DNA of 64,000 nt from Photobacterium obscurum. Lineage in GTDB: Bacteria; Pseudomonadota; Gammaproteobacteria; Enterobacterales; Vibrionaceae. Shown here in pieces: positions 26,406 through 35,241 of this stretch (the first letter of the stretch is position 1; every line of letters starts with the position of its first letter). Under the pieces are notes generated by a model that saw only the letters and a program-made list of their open reading frames with translations, had not been told where the DNA came from and ran no database searches. Where the stretch lies: contig NZ_JAKRRW010000003.1 in NCBI RefSeq assembly GCF_026191635.1, positions 248,001 through 312,000 of the forward strand, in the 5' to 3' direction. The position numbers and the translations under genes were made by a program.

Positions 26406-28769
26406 ATGTATCCTAGCCTCCATGATGCTACCGAGTGTCGCGACCTTCCCCTTGACGGTATCTATACCGATACCCCTGAGAGTGCCTTGCTGTGGTCGCT
26501 GTTTCGACTTCCCCCGGACTGTCCGTATGCCTCGCACGCGATCGTACTCTATCAGCAGTTTCATCATTGCTGCTGTGCCTTTGAACCCGAGGCCAATACC
26601 TATTACCGATGCCAGCGTGAGCGGTTGGCTTTGCAGCTTGAGACGCTGCTCCCCCTTGAAACCGCCACGTCTTCGCCGCTTCCCCAACACCGTCGCCAGC
26701 TTCATGCCTACCTGACACATTACCCGCTATTTTGTAGCCTGCTGCTTATGGGGAATGAAGAGCAAAAGAAGCAGAACGGTTGGTTGTGGTTACTGGTGCG
26801 GGTGTACCATGCGATGGGGCCTGATGTGTACGAGGCCTATCTGGCGTTTGACCGGCTGCGCGCCGCGTACCCAGCGGATGTTCCTTTTATTGAGCTGGGG
26901 ATGCTGACGCAAGGTAGCCAGCATGCCTTGGCCCAAGCGCTCACTGAGCATCCCTATCTTGCGCCGTTAGCACCGTATGTAAAACGCCGCCATTCACATG
27001 CCCGACGACGTCCCCTGTACCAGGCGGCCAATGTCCATACCACCACGCGGGTGGAGAATGCCGTGCTGACGGCGACGGTCAAGACCACCAGTGATCAGGA
27101 CGGTAATGCGGGCGAAAGCTGGTTGACGCTGAGCGCCAATCAGCCGCTGAGTGATCAGGCTGCCAAACGACAGTTTGCCCAGCAAAGTAGCGGCATGGCG
27201 CGGGCGATCGGCCGGGCGAATAAAGCGCTGCCCGCCAGTCAGGCCGTCTTGACTCCTGGCGAGTGTCGGGTCTTTCTTACCTTGGCGTGCCCACCACTAT
27301 TGGATGGGGAGTGGTTAGCCATCGCCAAAACGGAGCGCAAGTATTGGCTGTTGTTCTGGCTTGCCCTGTTGGGTCACCCCTGTCGTGAAATCCCGCTGCA
27401 TAACCGTCGCAGCAAATCGCAGAGTGAGCCGCCGACACTGTCGCTCCATTATGAATTTGATACACGCGAAGGGTGCAATGTGGTCTTGCAGTTGCCCGCG
27501 GATCTCGTTAAGGGCACGCGGCCTGCTGCTGGCGATAAGCGGTATTATACCCAGAGGCCGAGCTGGTCTCTCTCGCTGCCCTGGCCACTGCAAAGTGTGT
27601 TTAACCTCGTATTACGCGATCTGCCTAGCTCCCAGCGTCATGGTCTTCCCTTGGCCGAGGCGTTGTCGATTTCACCAACGCAATACCGTCAGTGGCTTAA
27701 GGCTCACATCAAGGCCGTACAGCCGCAGGTACCTTTCCACCTTAGTCCTACCGGTTTGCATCAGACGTTTCTCCACTTTGCGCGCGAGCAGGTGCCGGAT
27801 ACGGCGCTGGCCCTACTGACCGGCAAAGCCTGTGTTCAGTCACATTACGTCAATCAAGAAGCCGCCGCTGCCAGCCATCAGGTGCGGCGCTGTTGGCAGG
27901 CCTTTTTGGCTGAGCTGGGCGCGACGGAGGCACTGAATTCGAGCAGTGAAACGCACGTCAGCGTGACGTGGGGGATGCCGAGTTACCATGATCAGGTGGG
28001 ATCGGCGTTGACGTTGCGCCAGGAGCTCTTAGCCCCGATCTTCTCTGCCATCTTGCAACCGCTGCAGCAACGTCCTTCACCTCATGCGTTAATCGACTCT
28101 CGACAGCGGCAGGTGTGGAGTGAACGTGTGGCGCTCTATCTTCATCTGCGTGCTGCCATGACCCTGGCGCTCAGACCTGTGAATCAGCCCTATCCGACGT
28201 TGGATCATATTGCGTTCAAGGCCGGGCTGCTGACCGTGCAGGACAAGCGGAGCCACCACCATGATGAGCGCCGGGTATTGGTGGCCGATCCGGTGTTGAC
28301 GCGGTTGCTCGGGCTGTACCATAGCTGGCAGCAGCGCGCGTTGCCGCTTGAGCGGCTCCAGGAACCGGTTGGACTGAGTGTGTTTGATGGCCAGCAATGG
28401 CAGCCGCTCGAACGCAGTACGGTGCAACGACTGCTTGAAACGTATGTCGGGGATATGGTGCCCGGCGGTTTTCGCCACCTCAGTGCCTCCTTGTGGCTCG
28501 AGGCCAACCAGTCCCGACCCGAAGGTCATTTTGCACAAACTGACCTTAACCTGTTGATGAACCATTTTCTGCGCGGGCAAAGTCCGATTGGGCAGTACTC
28601 GCTGCTTTCGCTCACCCAGGCTGCCGCTCATCAGCAACAGCAATTGGCGCCCATGGTGGCAAAGTTTGCCGCCTATGATCGCCAGGCCGAAACGGCGCTG
28701 GCTTGGTTGTTGGGAACCTCGGTGACAGGGGATAGGCGGGGGGAGGAGGGCCGATGCGTGACTGGTTAG
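26406..28769 (+). CDS. Large tyrosine recombinase-like protein with incomplete catalytic set
   Basis: 787 aa. The C-terminal 220 residues follow the tyrosine recombinase layout: box I TLALRPVNQP (R590), a Lys after beta strands (TVQDKRSH), box II GGFRHLSASL (R690-H691), then MNHF (H720) and GQYSLL (Y731) 11 residues later. The first box II residue, normally His or Lys three before the Arg, is Gly, so activity may be altered or assisted by the partner. The N-terminal 550 residues match nothing recognised and may be DNA-binding. The gene overlaps the next by 16 bp. Long antisense ORFs here are shadows of GC-rich coding. Confidence 0.6.
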   Translation: MYPSLHDATECRDLPLDGIYTDTPESALLWSLFRLPPDCPYASHAIVLYQQFHHCCCAFEPEANTYYRCQRERLALQLETLLPLETATSSPLPQHRRQLHAYLTHYPLFCSLLLMGNEEQKKQNGWLWLLVRVYHAMGPDVYEAYLAFDRLRAAYPADVPFIELGMLTQGSQHALAQALTEHPYLAPLAPYVKRRHSHARRRPLYQAANVHTTTRVENAVLTATVKTTSDQDGNAGESWLTLSANQPLSDQAAKRQFAQQSSGMARAIGRANKALPASQAVLTPGECRVFLTLACPPLLDGEWLAIAKTERKYWLLFWLALLGHPCREIPLHNRRSKSQSEPPTLSLHYEFDTREGCNVVLQLPADLVKGTRPAAGDKRYYTQRPSWSLSLPWPLQSVFNLVLRDLPSSQRHGLPLAEALSISPTQYRQWLKAHIKAVQPQVPFHLSPTGLHQTFLHFAREQVPDTALALLTGKACVQSHYVNQEAAAASHQVRRCWQAFLAELGATEALNSSSETHVSVTWGMPSYHDQVGSALTLRQELLAPIFSAILQPLQQRPSPHALIDSRQRQVWSERVALYLHLRAAMTLALRPVNQPYPTLDHIAFKAGLLTVQDKRSHHHDERRVLVADPVLTRLLGLYHSWQQRALPLERLQEPVGLSVFDGQQWQPLERSTVQRLLETYVGDMVPGGFRHLSASLWLEANQSRPEGHFAQTDLNLLMNHFLRGQSPIGQYSLLSLTQAAAHQQQQLAPMVAKFAAYDRQAETALAWLLGTSVTGDRRGEEGRCVTG

Positions 28770-31750
28770 CCTATTTTGAATCGCGTTTGGCGCTCGAGCC
28801 TCGGAGGGTGCGTGAAGCGATCCCTGACGCCCTGGCATGGTTGACGCAACACGCCCCGAAAACCCTGGGCGCGGCGCCCTTGCCCGACAGTGCCCTGGCC
28901 CGAGTGGCGGGTAAGTTGTACCGCACGGCTACGACCCGGGATGCTCTGACCGCTTACCATCAGGTGCTGCTATTGCTGTGGGAGCAACAGGTGCTGAACA
29001 GTCCATCATTGCGTCAGCCTGAGGTATGGCGACCTTTGCCGCCGGATACGCCGACCGTGGCACAATATCACCTGCCCGTGGGGTGGGTGGAGCGATTAAC
29101 CGCGGATTTATTGCGCCCGCCCGTGAGTAATGGATTTGTGGGCCATGACGCGCAGCAAGCGGATGCGGCGACGTGCGGGCGGTGGTTGTTAGTGGTAGCG
29201 TGGGAAAGCGGGGTGGAGTCGCTGGCGATCCTCAAGGCGATGTGCCAGGTACCGGTCTCAGAGTGGGTGGGATTTCAGTCTCCAGCCGCATTAAGCTTGT
29301 ATTTACCCGATGAAGCGACCCGTATTTGGCTGGGGCCGGTTGGTAGTGCCCTGCTGAGCTATTTGTCTCCCCAGCCTATCTGGGCGACGCTCAAGCGCCA
29401 CCCCGAGGCATGTATCACCGCTTGGCTGGAGCAGGTAACCCAATGCTACGTGGTCCCCTGGGAGGGGAAACAGTTAGCTGGCATTCGGATCAGCGAGCTG
29501 GTCAGGGATATCGGCTTGCTCGCACGCAGTATCGGTTTGCGTGGGATCTGGGCCAGTTACACACCGTTACCGGATCCGGTGATGATCCGCAGCTTTACCG
29601 GACATTGTTTACCGGTGTCCGCCCCGAAAAGCCATGGTCTGCCAATCATGCCCTTGCCTGCCACCGAGGGGAGGGCGACATTCCTTCAGGATGCGGAGCT
29701 GCATCGCCAACTGCGGGCATGCTTGTCAGAGTACCAGCGGGTCAATCCGCAAGATCGCCGCCAGCGACGGAGTTATCGACAGGCCCAGCAACAGCTTATG
29801 GCTTTGGCCCAACAGCCCATGTCACGAGCCAGCCTGCTGGCCGTCCGCTGGCTTGTTGCGTTGTTTACCCACGGTTCAGCATGGAAAGCGAAACTGGCCG
29901 CCAGTACCTTGCTGACTTACCATTCGAGCCTGACCCGCTTTATTAAAACGGCCTGGCCAGAGGAGGCGGTCTTTGCGCTACCGGCTGAGGCCTTTACGGC
30001 CTGCTGCCAGTCAGGGCTAGCCTCGTTTGAACAGGCCGAATCGCAGTATACCGTGCTGCGCTTTTTGCAGTTTTGCCAGCGCCATCCGGGTATGCCCACG
30101 CTGGATTTGGAAGAGTTGACGGTGTTGAGTGCGCAGGGGAGGGTGCGGGCCAATTATCTGGCACCGGCCGATTTTGACGAGGTGTGCCTGCGCTTTGCGC
30201 GGGGAAAAGGCCGCTTCGAGCAACAGATTGTCCTGTTTATGCAGCTGTGTTATTACGCGGGCCTGCGTGAAGATGAAGCACTGTCGCTGCAGTGTCAGGC
30301 GATCAGTTTTGATACCGGAATACTCTATATTACACCCGACAAGCGCCGCAAGACACCGCATGCGGTGCGTAAGATTCCGCTGGCGCTGTTGCCGCCCTCA
30401 GTGGTCAAAGCGTTGAGCGCCCAGTGCGATGCGCAATGGATCCGGCATGCCGCCAAACCGGCCCCGTTGTTTGATGACTGGCACTATGCCAGCCTTGAAA
30501 CGCAGTTTATCAACTTTCTCCGCGAGGCGATGAATGATACGACACTGGTGACCCATAGCCTGCGTCACAGCTGCGCCAACAACTGGACCGTAATGCTGAG
30601 TATGCTGGCCTTTGATTATCACCCGGTATCCCGGCCGTATTTTCTCCGGCATGCCCTGTTTGAATCCGCCCAGCTAGGCGGGATACGGGCGATGTTGGCG
30701 GCACTGGGCTCGCCGGTTTCGTTGTATTTCCCGGTCCTGGAGTGGGTCAGCGAGCGGTTAGGGCATGCCGGGCCGGCGACGACCCTGACGATTTACCTGC
30801 ACTTGCTCGACTGGCTGGTGCTGCAGTTGAGTGCCACGCCATGCCGACTGGTCAAACGCGATGTGCGACAATGGATAGCGAGTTCCAATTATTCATTTGA
30901 GCTGCAAAAACAAGTCTTTGTAAACCTGCCAACCCGTGAGGTTGATGCGTGTCGAACCGCGGGCTCCGAGCCCCGTTTCACTGAGCCTCATTATATCGAG
31001 GATAATCGTAGGGCTCTCCCACAAAGTGATAACAAAGTCGGGGAGATTGTTCCGGACGCCTTGCTGAGTATCGCGGTGAAACGGCTGGTGGGATGCCGAC
31101 GATTTACCGTTATCGATAAGCCGCCTGTTCCGGTCGCGAAGAATACCGTCTTGTCCTTTAGTCTATTTGCTCTTGAAGTTCGCAATGCCTGCCAAGGCTC
31201 GGCCGATCGTGATTTGTTGCCGTGTTTTCTGGCTTGGTTGCAACAGTATGAGAAAGCGTTGCCCTTGTTGACGGTAACGGCCCGTCATCAGCCGGCTTGG
31301 CTGCGGTTGTGCCAATCCCTTGAAGGCGCCTGGCCCTTTAGGACTCGCTTGGCATTGCGCGGATTATCGACGTTGTACCATTGTTACCGTCGAGGAGAGC
31401 CCATTACGGCGATTCGGAACCTGAACCGCGTGTTGTATGGCTATCGGCTGTTGGGGTTGCAGGGGCTGACCATGGCCATCAGCGGTCACGATAGGCAGAG
31501 TGCAACGGCGCGTACGTGGCGGCGGGTGATTGAACGCCACGGTTACCAGGTAGAGTGGATATCGAGCGAGAGAAAACGTGTCAGTGCTGCCGTGAAACCG
31601 TATCGTTTTGCCTGGCCGTTGTGGAGCGCGATGCCGGCGATTTTGGATCTGGTGATGGCGTATGAGGACTACTGTCGCTCATTGCCTCAGATTTCCCCGT
31701 CATTAAAACCGGGGCTGTTGTTGCCGAGTGGGCAAAATGAGCATGATTAG
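28754..31750 (+). CDS. Very large tyrosine recombinase (998 aa)
   Basis: The tyrosine recombinase catalytic domain lies in the middle: box I YYAGLREDEAL (R505), beta-hairpin Lys in DKRRKTPHAVRKIPL, box II THSLRHSC (H601, R604), LGH (H671) and nucleophile TIYLH (Y681). All catalytic positions are present. A core-binding SAM-like domain is likely at about 350-470 (TLLTYHSSLTRFIKTAWP). About 350 N-terminal and 290 C-terminal residues are extra, more than double the usual integrase length. Starts inside the preceding gene and is followed after 11 bp by the 406 aa gene with an AGGGGAAG ribosome site. It should be the main strand-exchange enzyme of the module. Confidence 0.8.
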   Translation: MRDWLAYFESRLALEPRRVREAIPDALAWLTQHAPKTLGAAPLPDSALARVAGKLYRTATTRDALTAYHQVLLLLWEQQVLNSPSLRQPEVWRPLPPDTPTVAQYHLPVGWVERLTADLLRPPVSNGFVGHDAQQADAATCGRWLLVVAWESGVESLAILKAMCQVPVSEWVGFQSPAALSLYLPDEATRIWLGPVGSALLSYLSPQPIWATLKRHPEACITAWLEQVTQCYVVPWEGKQLAGIRISELVRDIGLLARSIGLRGIWASYTPLPDPVMIRSFTGHCLPVSAPKSHGLPIMPLPATEGRATFLQDAELHRQLRACLSEYQRVNPQDRRQRRSYRQAQQQLMALAQQPMSRASLLAVRWLVALFTHGSAWKAKLAASTLLTYHSSLTRFIKTAWPEEAVFALPAEAFTACCQSGLASFEQAESQYTVLRFLQFCQRHPGMPTLDLEELTVLSAQGRVRANYLAPADFDEVCLRFARGKGRFEQQIVLFMQLCYYAGLREDEALSLQCQAISFDTGILYITPDKRRKTPHAVRKIPLALLPPSVVKALSAQCDAQWIRHAAKPAPLFDDWHYASLETQFINFLREAMNDTTLVTHSLRHSCANNWTVMLSMLAFDYHPVSRPYFLRHALFESAQLGGIRAMLAALGSPVSLYFPVLEWVSERLGHAGPATTLTIYLHLLDWLVLQLSATPCRLVKRDVRQWIASSNYSFELQKQVFVNLPTREVDACRTAGSEPRFTEPHYIEDNRRALPQSDNKVGEIVPDALLSIAVKRLVGCRRFTVIDKPPVPVAKNTVLSFSLFALEVRNACQGSADRDLLPCFLAWLQQYEKALPLLTVTARHQPAWLRLCQSLEGAWPFRTRLALRGLSTLYHCYRRGEPITAIRNLNRVLYGYRLLGLQGLTMAISGHDRQSATARTWRRVIERHGYQVEWISSERKRVSAAVKPYRFAWPLWSAMPAILDLVMAYEDYCRSLPQISPSLKPGLLLPSGQNEHD

Positions 31751-31761
31751 GGGAAGAAATA

Positions 31762-32982
31762 ATGGCAATCACACTGACGTTAGCCCCAGAGTGGGATGAG
31801 GGTTTACTGCATTTTCTGAGCCAAACGGTGACGGAACCTACTCATCCGTTTGTTATGCTGACGGTGGAACCAGGCAGTATGAAGTTGTCGGTGACTAGTA
31901 GCATGGGGGCTGAAACCGGGCTTCAGTTATGTTATTACTGGCCGTTACTGGACAACCCCGCCACCCAGGTCATGCGTTATAAAATCAAAGCCTTGGGACT
32001 AACCAAGATCCTCAAGCAGTTGCAGCATGAACGGCCAGTCGCGATGACGATTTCGGGTGGGAAAATCTATCTTCAGTCAACCGAGTTTGCTGATTTGTTG
32101 GGTGATTATTCAGCGGGGAAGGACGGTGCGAAATACTGGTTAGAGGTTGTTGCTGATGAGTATAGTCGGAATTTTGAGATGCTCTGTATCAATAAAGCCC
32201 TCTCGGTCAAACTCGTGGCGGCGGATCTGGGACGTCATTTGAAAATCGTCGAGAAGTATATCGATCTCAGTCCGCAGAATTATAAACAAGATCTAACCCT
32301 TCAGTTGTATTTTACCCCCGGACAAGTGTCGATTCAGGGACAGGTGTTGGCGGATTTCGTGGCCATCACCCAACCCTGGTGTTCGGTCCGATCGCAGCCG
32401 GAACCGTTTATCTCGTCGACAATAGCATTGGCTTGTAAGCTCGCCGTTAAAGTGGTGTCGCTATTGACGCGCTGTGCGGGTGAGGTCGCTGTGACGCTGT
32501 TGGGCAATGGCTTATTGATTGAACGTCCTGGCTGGGCACTATGGATTAAGTTGGCGACAGTGACGAGGGACGGTCAAACCCTCGAAAAGCAGCTTGAAGC
32601 AGGCTTTGTTGATACCGGATGTGAACTGCAGACATCCATATTGCTCAACCGGCTACCGCGAATAGCCATTGCTGATCATGTGGAAAAAGAGGAGCTGCAT
32701 CTGATGACGCATAATAAGACACATCCCAATCTGCACGATGAGTTTATGCTCAAAATGAATCAGGATCATGTCGGGGCGGCCCTGACCATTCAAACGATTC
32801 ATCCCCTAGCCCCAGAACTGGATATTTGCTGCAATCTTGGAAGTCTGCAGCTTGTACTGAACACCTTGCCGATGAAGTCACGCTGGATATTTCTCTCTCC
32901 CCAGCAAGCTTTGTTATTTTGTGATGAAGCGAAAACGATACGTTTTGTGATGGCATGTCGGCCGCCGAGGGTCAATTTTTGA
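31762..32982 (+). CDS. Unknown 406 aa protein, possibly sliding-clamp-like
   Basis: Family not recognised. Two stretches recall beta-clamp (DnaN) domains. Near residues 70-110, YKIKALGLTKILKQL is followed by AMTISGGKIYLQSTEFADLL, like the helix-strand-strand of clamp domain 1. At the C-terminus, CNLGSLQLVLNTLP is followed by RWIFLSPQQALLF and RFVMACRPP, like the last clamp domain ending in a VMPMRL-type tail. Length is close to a bacterial clamp. This is an impression of fold, not a demonstrated match. Last gene of the four-gene module; could load or hold recombination or replication proteins on an excised circle. Cytoplasmic, no signal peptide. Confidence 0.5.
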   Translation: MAITLTLAPEWDEGLLHFLSQTVTEPTHPFVMLTVEPGSMKLSVTSSMGAETGLQLCYYWPLLDNPATQVMRYKIKALGLTKILKQLQHERPVAMTISGGKIYLQSTEFADLLGDYSAGKDGAKYWLEVVADEYSRNFEMLCINKALSVKLVAADLGRHLKIVEKYIDLSPQNYKQDLTLQLYFTPGQVSIQGQVLADFVAITQPWCSVRSQPEPFISSTIALACKLAVKVVSLLTRCAGEVAVTLLGNGLLIERPGWALWIKLATVTRDGQTLEKQLEAGFVDTGCELQTSILLNRLPRIAIADHVEKEELHLMTHNKTHPNLHDEFMLKMNQDHVGAALTIQTIHPLAPELDICCNLGSLQLVLNTLPMKSRWIFLSPQQALLFCDEAKTIRFVMACRPPRVNF

Positions 32983-33172
32983 CGTAACGTATTGACCTCG
33001 ATGTGATTGCATATGACAGGGGGACTCTGCCAATCCCTGGGGTATAGTGGCTCAGTCATCCTCGCTATCGTGGCTCAATGTCCGGATAGTTTGTTTTCGG
33101 TGATGATGAGTTTTGTTGTTTGTTTTTGTCTGATTATCGTGAACCAAACACCGTGTGCCCTTTTTTGAACGC

Positions 33173-33201
33173 TAGGCAGGCCCCTTTGAGGTGCCTGCCT
33201 A
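33173..33201. terminator. Inverted repeat between the convergent island gene sets
   Basis: TAGGCAGGC / GCCTGCCTA (9-bp perfect arms) at 33173-33181 and 33193-33201, in the 235-bp gap between the convergent 406 aa and 211 aa genes. The position suits a bidirectional terminator, but neither side carries a proper U-tract. The rest of the gap shows nothing else. Confidence 0.4.
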
Positions 33202-33217
33202 TACGGGGCGTGAAGTT

Positions 33218-33853
33218 TTACAGACTATCGACCATTGTCTGCAGGATAAAGTGAGGACTCAACTGCCGCCACTCCTGGGCGTATTCCCGTTGATTGATGT
33301 CTTGCTGTGTTTCGCTGAGCAATAACCGTCCTTTCGCTTGGTGGTCAAGCGCCATCACGCCATCACGGCTGATATAGATCTCGTCCCACATCCCCGATTC
33401 AATCAGTACCTGCACGGCCATAAATGAGACCGTGCGATTGAGGTGTTGTTGCCATCGCTCCTCAATGGAGGTGGGCGAGTGGTTGAGAAGATGATCCGAT
33501 ACATCCAGGTAGTACACCAGCAAGGGCAGCTCGGGGCAGGTAGAAAGAAGCGATGTCCCTAAAATCGGCTCCCAACAGGGACGGGTAAAGCGCCACTGGC
33601 GGACAGCGTTGAGTAGTGGATAGCGGTGTGTCGACTGCGACAGCACTGAAAATCGCTGCTGGGCATAGAGACTCAGTTCGCATTGCAACCGGGGAGAGGG
33701 GAGGGAACCGAGAGGCTCCCCACTGGCTTTGAGGCGGTGGAGCAGTTCACCAGACTGGGCACCGAGTGCGACAAGGTGCACCAATGAAGCGGGATCCCCG
33801 TTGTCAGCCTGCAGGTGATGGCTCAAGGCGCGCAGGCTAATAAAATCCGTCAT
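33218..33853 (-). CDS. Unknown 211 aa protein paired with the island integrase
   Basis: No family recognised. Soluble, mixed alpha/beta, no signal peptide. Visible features are a leucine/histidine-rich N-terminus (ISLRALSHHLQADNGD) and a C-terminal half with WDEIYISRDGVMALDHQAKG. Its ATG overlaps the integrase stop (ATGA, 4 bp), preceded by a GAGGGAGGGG purine stretch, so the two are translated together. A role in integrase control (excisionase, accessory factor) is possible but not shown. Confidence 0.6.
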   Translation of the reverse strand: MTDFISLRALSHHLQADNGDPASLVHLVALGAQSGELLHRLKASGEPLGSLPSPRLQCELSLYAQQRFSVLSQSTHRYPLLNAVRQWRFTRPCWEPILGTSLLSTCPELPLLVYYLDVSDHLLNHSPTSIEERWQQHLNRTVSFMAVQVLIESGMWDEIYISRDGVMALDHQAKGRLLLSETQQDINQREYAQEWRQLSPHFILQTMVDSL

Positions 33854-35007
33854 GCGTTCCCCTCCCTCATCATCGCTTCAAAGGCACTGCCGTCCTGGCG
33901 GGCGGCGTTGATGACGTACGGTGCGTACACTTCATACAGCATCCGGGTACTGCTGTGACCGAGCAGGCGTGAGACATAGAGCGGATTTTCATGCGCCGCG
34001 AGATGGAGCACGGCAGCGGTATGGCGGGTCTCATAGGGACGTCGCTTGGCTAGCTTTGCATTTTTGAGCGTCGGATACCACAGGTGCTTGTTCACGTAAC
34101 GGGTATCGAGCGGACAGCCTTTGGGATGGGTAAAGACAAACTCACTGCGCGAATTCTCGACCGCACGGCGCAGTGCCGCTTCAACGGTGGGCGTCATGAC
34201 GATTTCACGGTTGGATTTGGGGGTTTTGACATCGGTCAGGTCACCGTTCACCCAGTTGCGACGGACACGGATGAGGCCATGGGTAAAATCGACACAGTCC
34301 TTCATCAGACCATGGACTTCGCAGCTGCGCATGCCGGTATGGAAGCGGACCAAATAATAGTCGCGCCATTGCGGTTCGACCGTGGCAAGAAAGCGGGCCA
34401 CCTCTTCTTGGGTCATCGGGTTGGGATCGCTGGGCTCTTCGCGTAGCGGCTTGAGACGCGCCAGCGGGTAGGGGAAATCATATTCGTCGGCCGCCATATG
34501 TAAGATGCTGATCAGCGGCACCAGAATGATGTTAACCCGTTTATTGCTCAGTTTGCGCTTGCCACTGTCTTTTGTCAGGTTGCACAGGTCACTGCGCAGG
34601 GTCTGGACGTCCTTGAGGGTGATTGTATCGATGATTTTGTTGCCGAAGGCCGGTAACAGGTAGTTGTTCATGATACTGACCACATTGATGCGATAGCTGT
34701 TTTTCCATTGGTGGGACTGGCGGGCCAGCCAGTCTTTGCTGAACGTATCAAAGTACGGGGTGGTGAGGGCGGGATTCTTGGCCCGTTTCAGCAGCTCGAA
34801 CTTCTCGACCTTCTTGCTGTCGGGAAAGAACTCTTTGTAGTCAAAGGTGCCCAGCGCCAGCTCGGCATTAAGGCGCTTGAGGACGGCCTTGGTTTTCTTG
34901 AGGTTGGTCGGGGTTGCGGGCAGGCCGGAGGTTTCGCGGAACCGGACGCCATAGACACACACGTCATACTGGATCACCCCGTTGGGGCGGATACGCAATT
35001 TCGCCAT
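33850..35007 (-). CDS. int: Phage-type tyrosine integrase
   Basis: 385 aa from the ATG at 35007, which follows GGAGAT; the frame extends upstream to 35148 without a better start. The N-terminus AKLRIRPNGVIQYDVCVYG is an arm-type DNA-binding domain of the DUF3596 sort. The core-binding domain is at about 100-190. Catalytic domain: TGMRSCEVHGL (Arg), VKTPKSNREIVM (Lys), YETRHTAAV (box II, Tyr in place of His) and LLGHSSTRMLYEVYAPYV (His, Tyr). It should catalyse integration and excision of an island or prophage. Points toward the right end, as integrases often sit next to an att site. Third recombinase of the island and clearly different from the other two. Confidence 0.88.
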   Translation of the reverse strand: MAKLRIRPNGVIQYDVCVYGVRFRETSGLPATPTNLKKTKAVLKRLNAELALGTFDYKEFFPDSKKVEKFELLKRAKNPALTTPYFDTFSKDWLARQSHQWKNSYRINVVSIMNNYLLPAFGNKIIDTITLKDVQTLRSDLCNLTKDSGKRKLSNKRVNIILVPLISILHMAADEYDFPYPLARLKPLREEPSDPNPMTQEEVARFLATVEPQWRDYYLVRFHTGMRSCEVHGLMKDCVDFTHGLIRVRRNWVNGDLTDVKTPKSNREIVMTPTVEAALRRAVENSRSEFVFTHPKGCPLDTRYVNKHLWYPTLKNAKLAKRRPYETRHTAAVLHLAAHENPLYVSRLLGHSSTRMLYEVYAPYVINAARQDGSAFEAMMREGNA

Positions 35008-35100
35008 CGGATATCTCCATAGAATAGGTTTTACCGACAGGCTCACGTATACTGTTCCCGTCGGCTGGGAGTTGCTTCTAAGGGCGAGGACAGCCGATAC

Positions 35101-35130
35101 GGGCCAGGGTGGTTGCCGCCACCCTGGCCC
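35101..35130. promoter_or_regulatory. Long GC-rich perfect hairpin upstream of int
   Basis: GGGCCAGGGTGG / CCACCCTGGCCC, 12-bp perfect arms around TTGCCG. It lies 94 bp upstream of the integrase start, on the side facing the right island end, with no T-run on either strand. Candidates are a recombinase or regulator binding site, a folded single-stranded recombination site, or an anti-read-through structure. Confidence 0.4.
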
Positions 35131-35241
35131 AGCTGTATTATGCATCAAGCTTTCTATTGCTTGGCCTATTTACCATAGTAAAGTGCTGTGTATTTATCCA
35201 GTTTTTTTGTGGTGGTGTTTTTGGCGTGCTTGTCTTGTTCG

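Noticed and set aside
26422..26720. Overlapping short frames on both strands inside the start of the 787 aa gene
   Set aside because: Several mutually overlapping frames in GC-rich DNA; only the 787 aa frame has a ribosome site and continuity.
28089..28838. 249-codon antisense frame across the end of the 787 aa gene and start of the 998 aa gene
   Set aside because: Shadow of GC-rich coding; the sense frames carry recombinase motifs and proper spacing, while the antisense product is Arg/His/Gln-rich with no recognisable domain.
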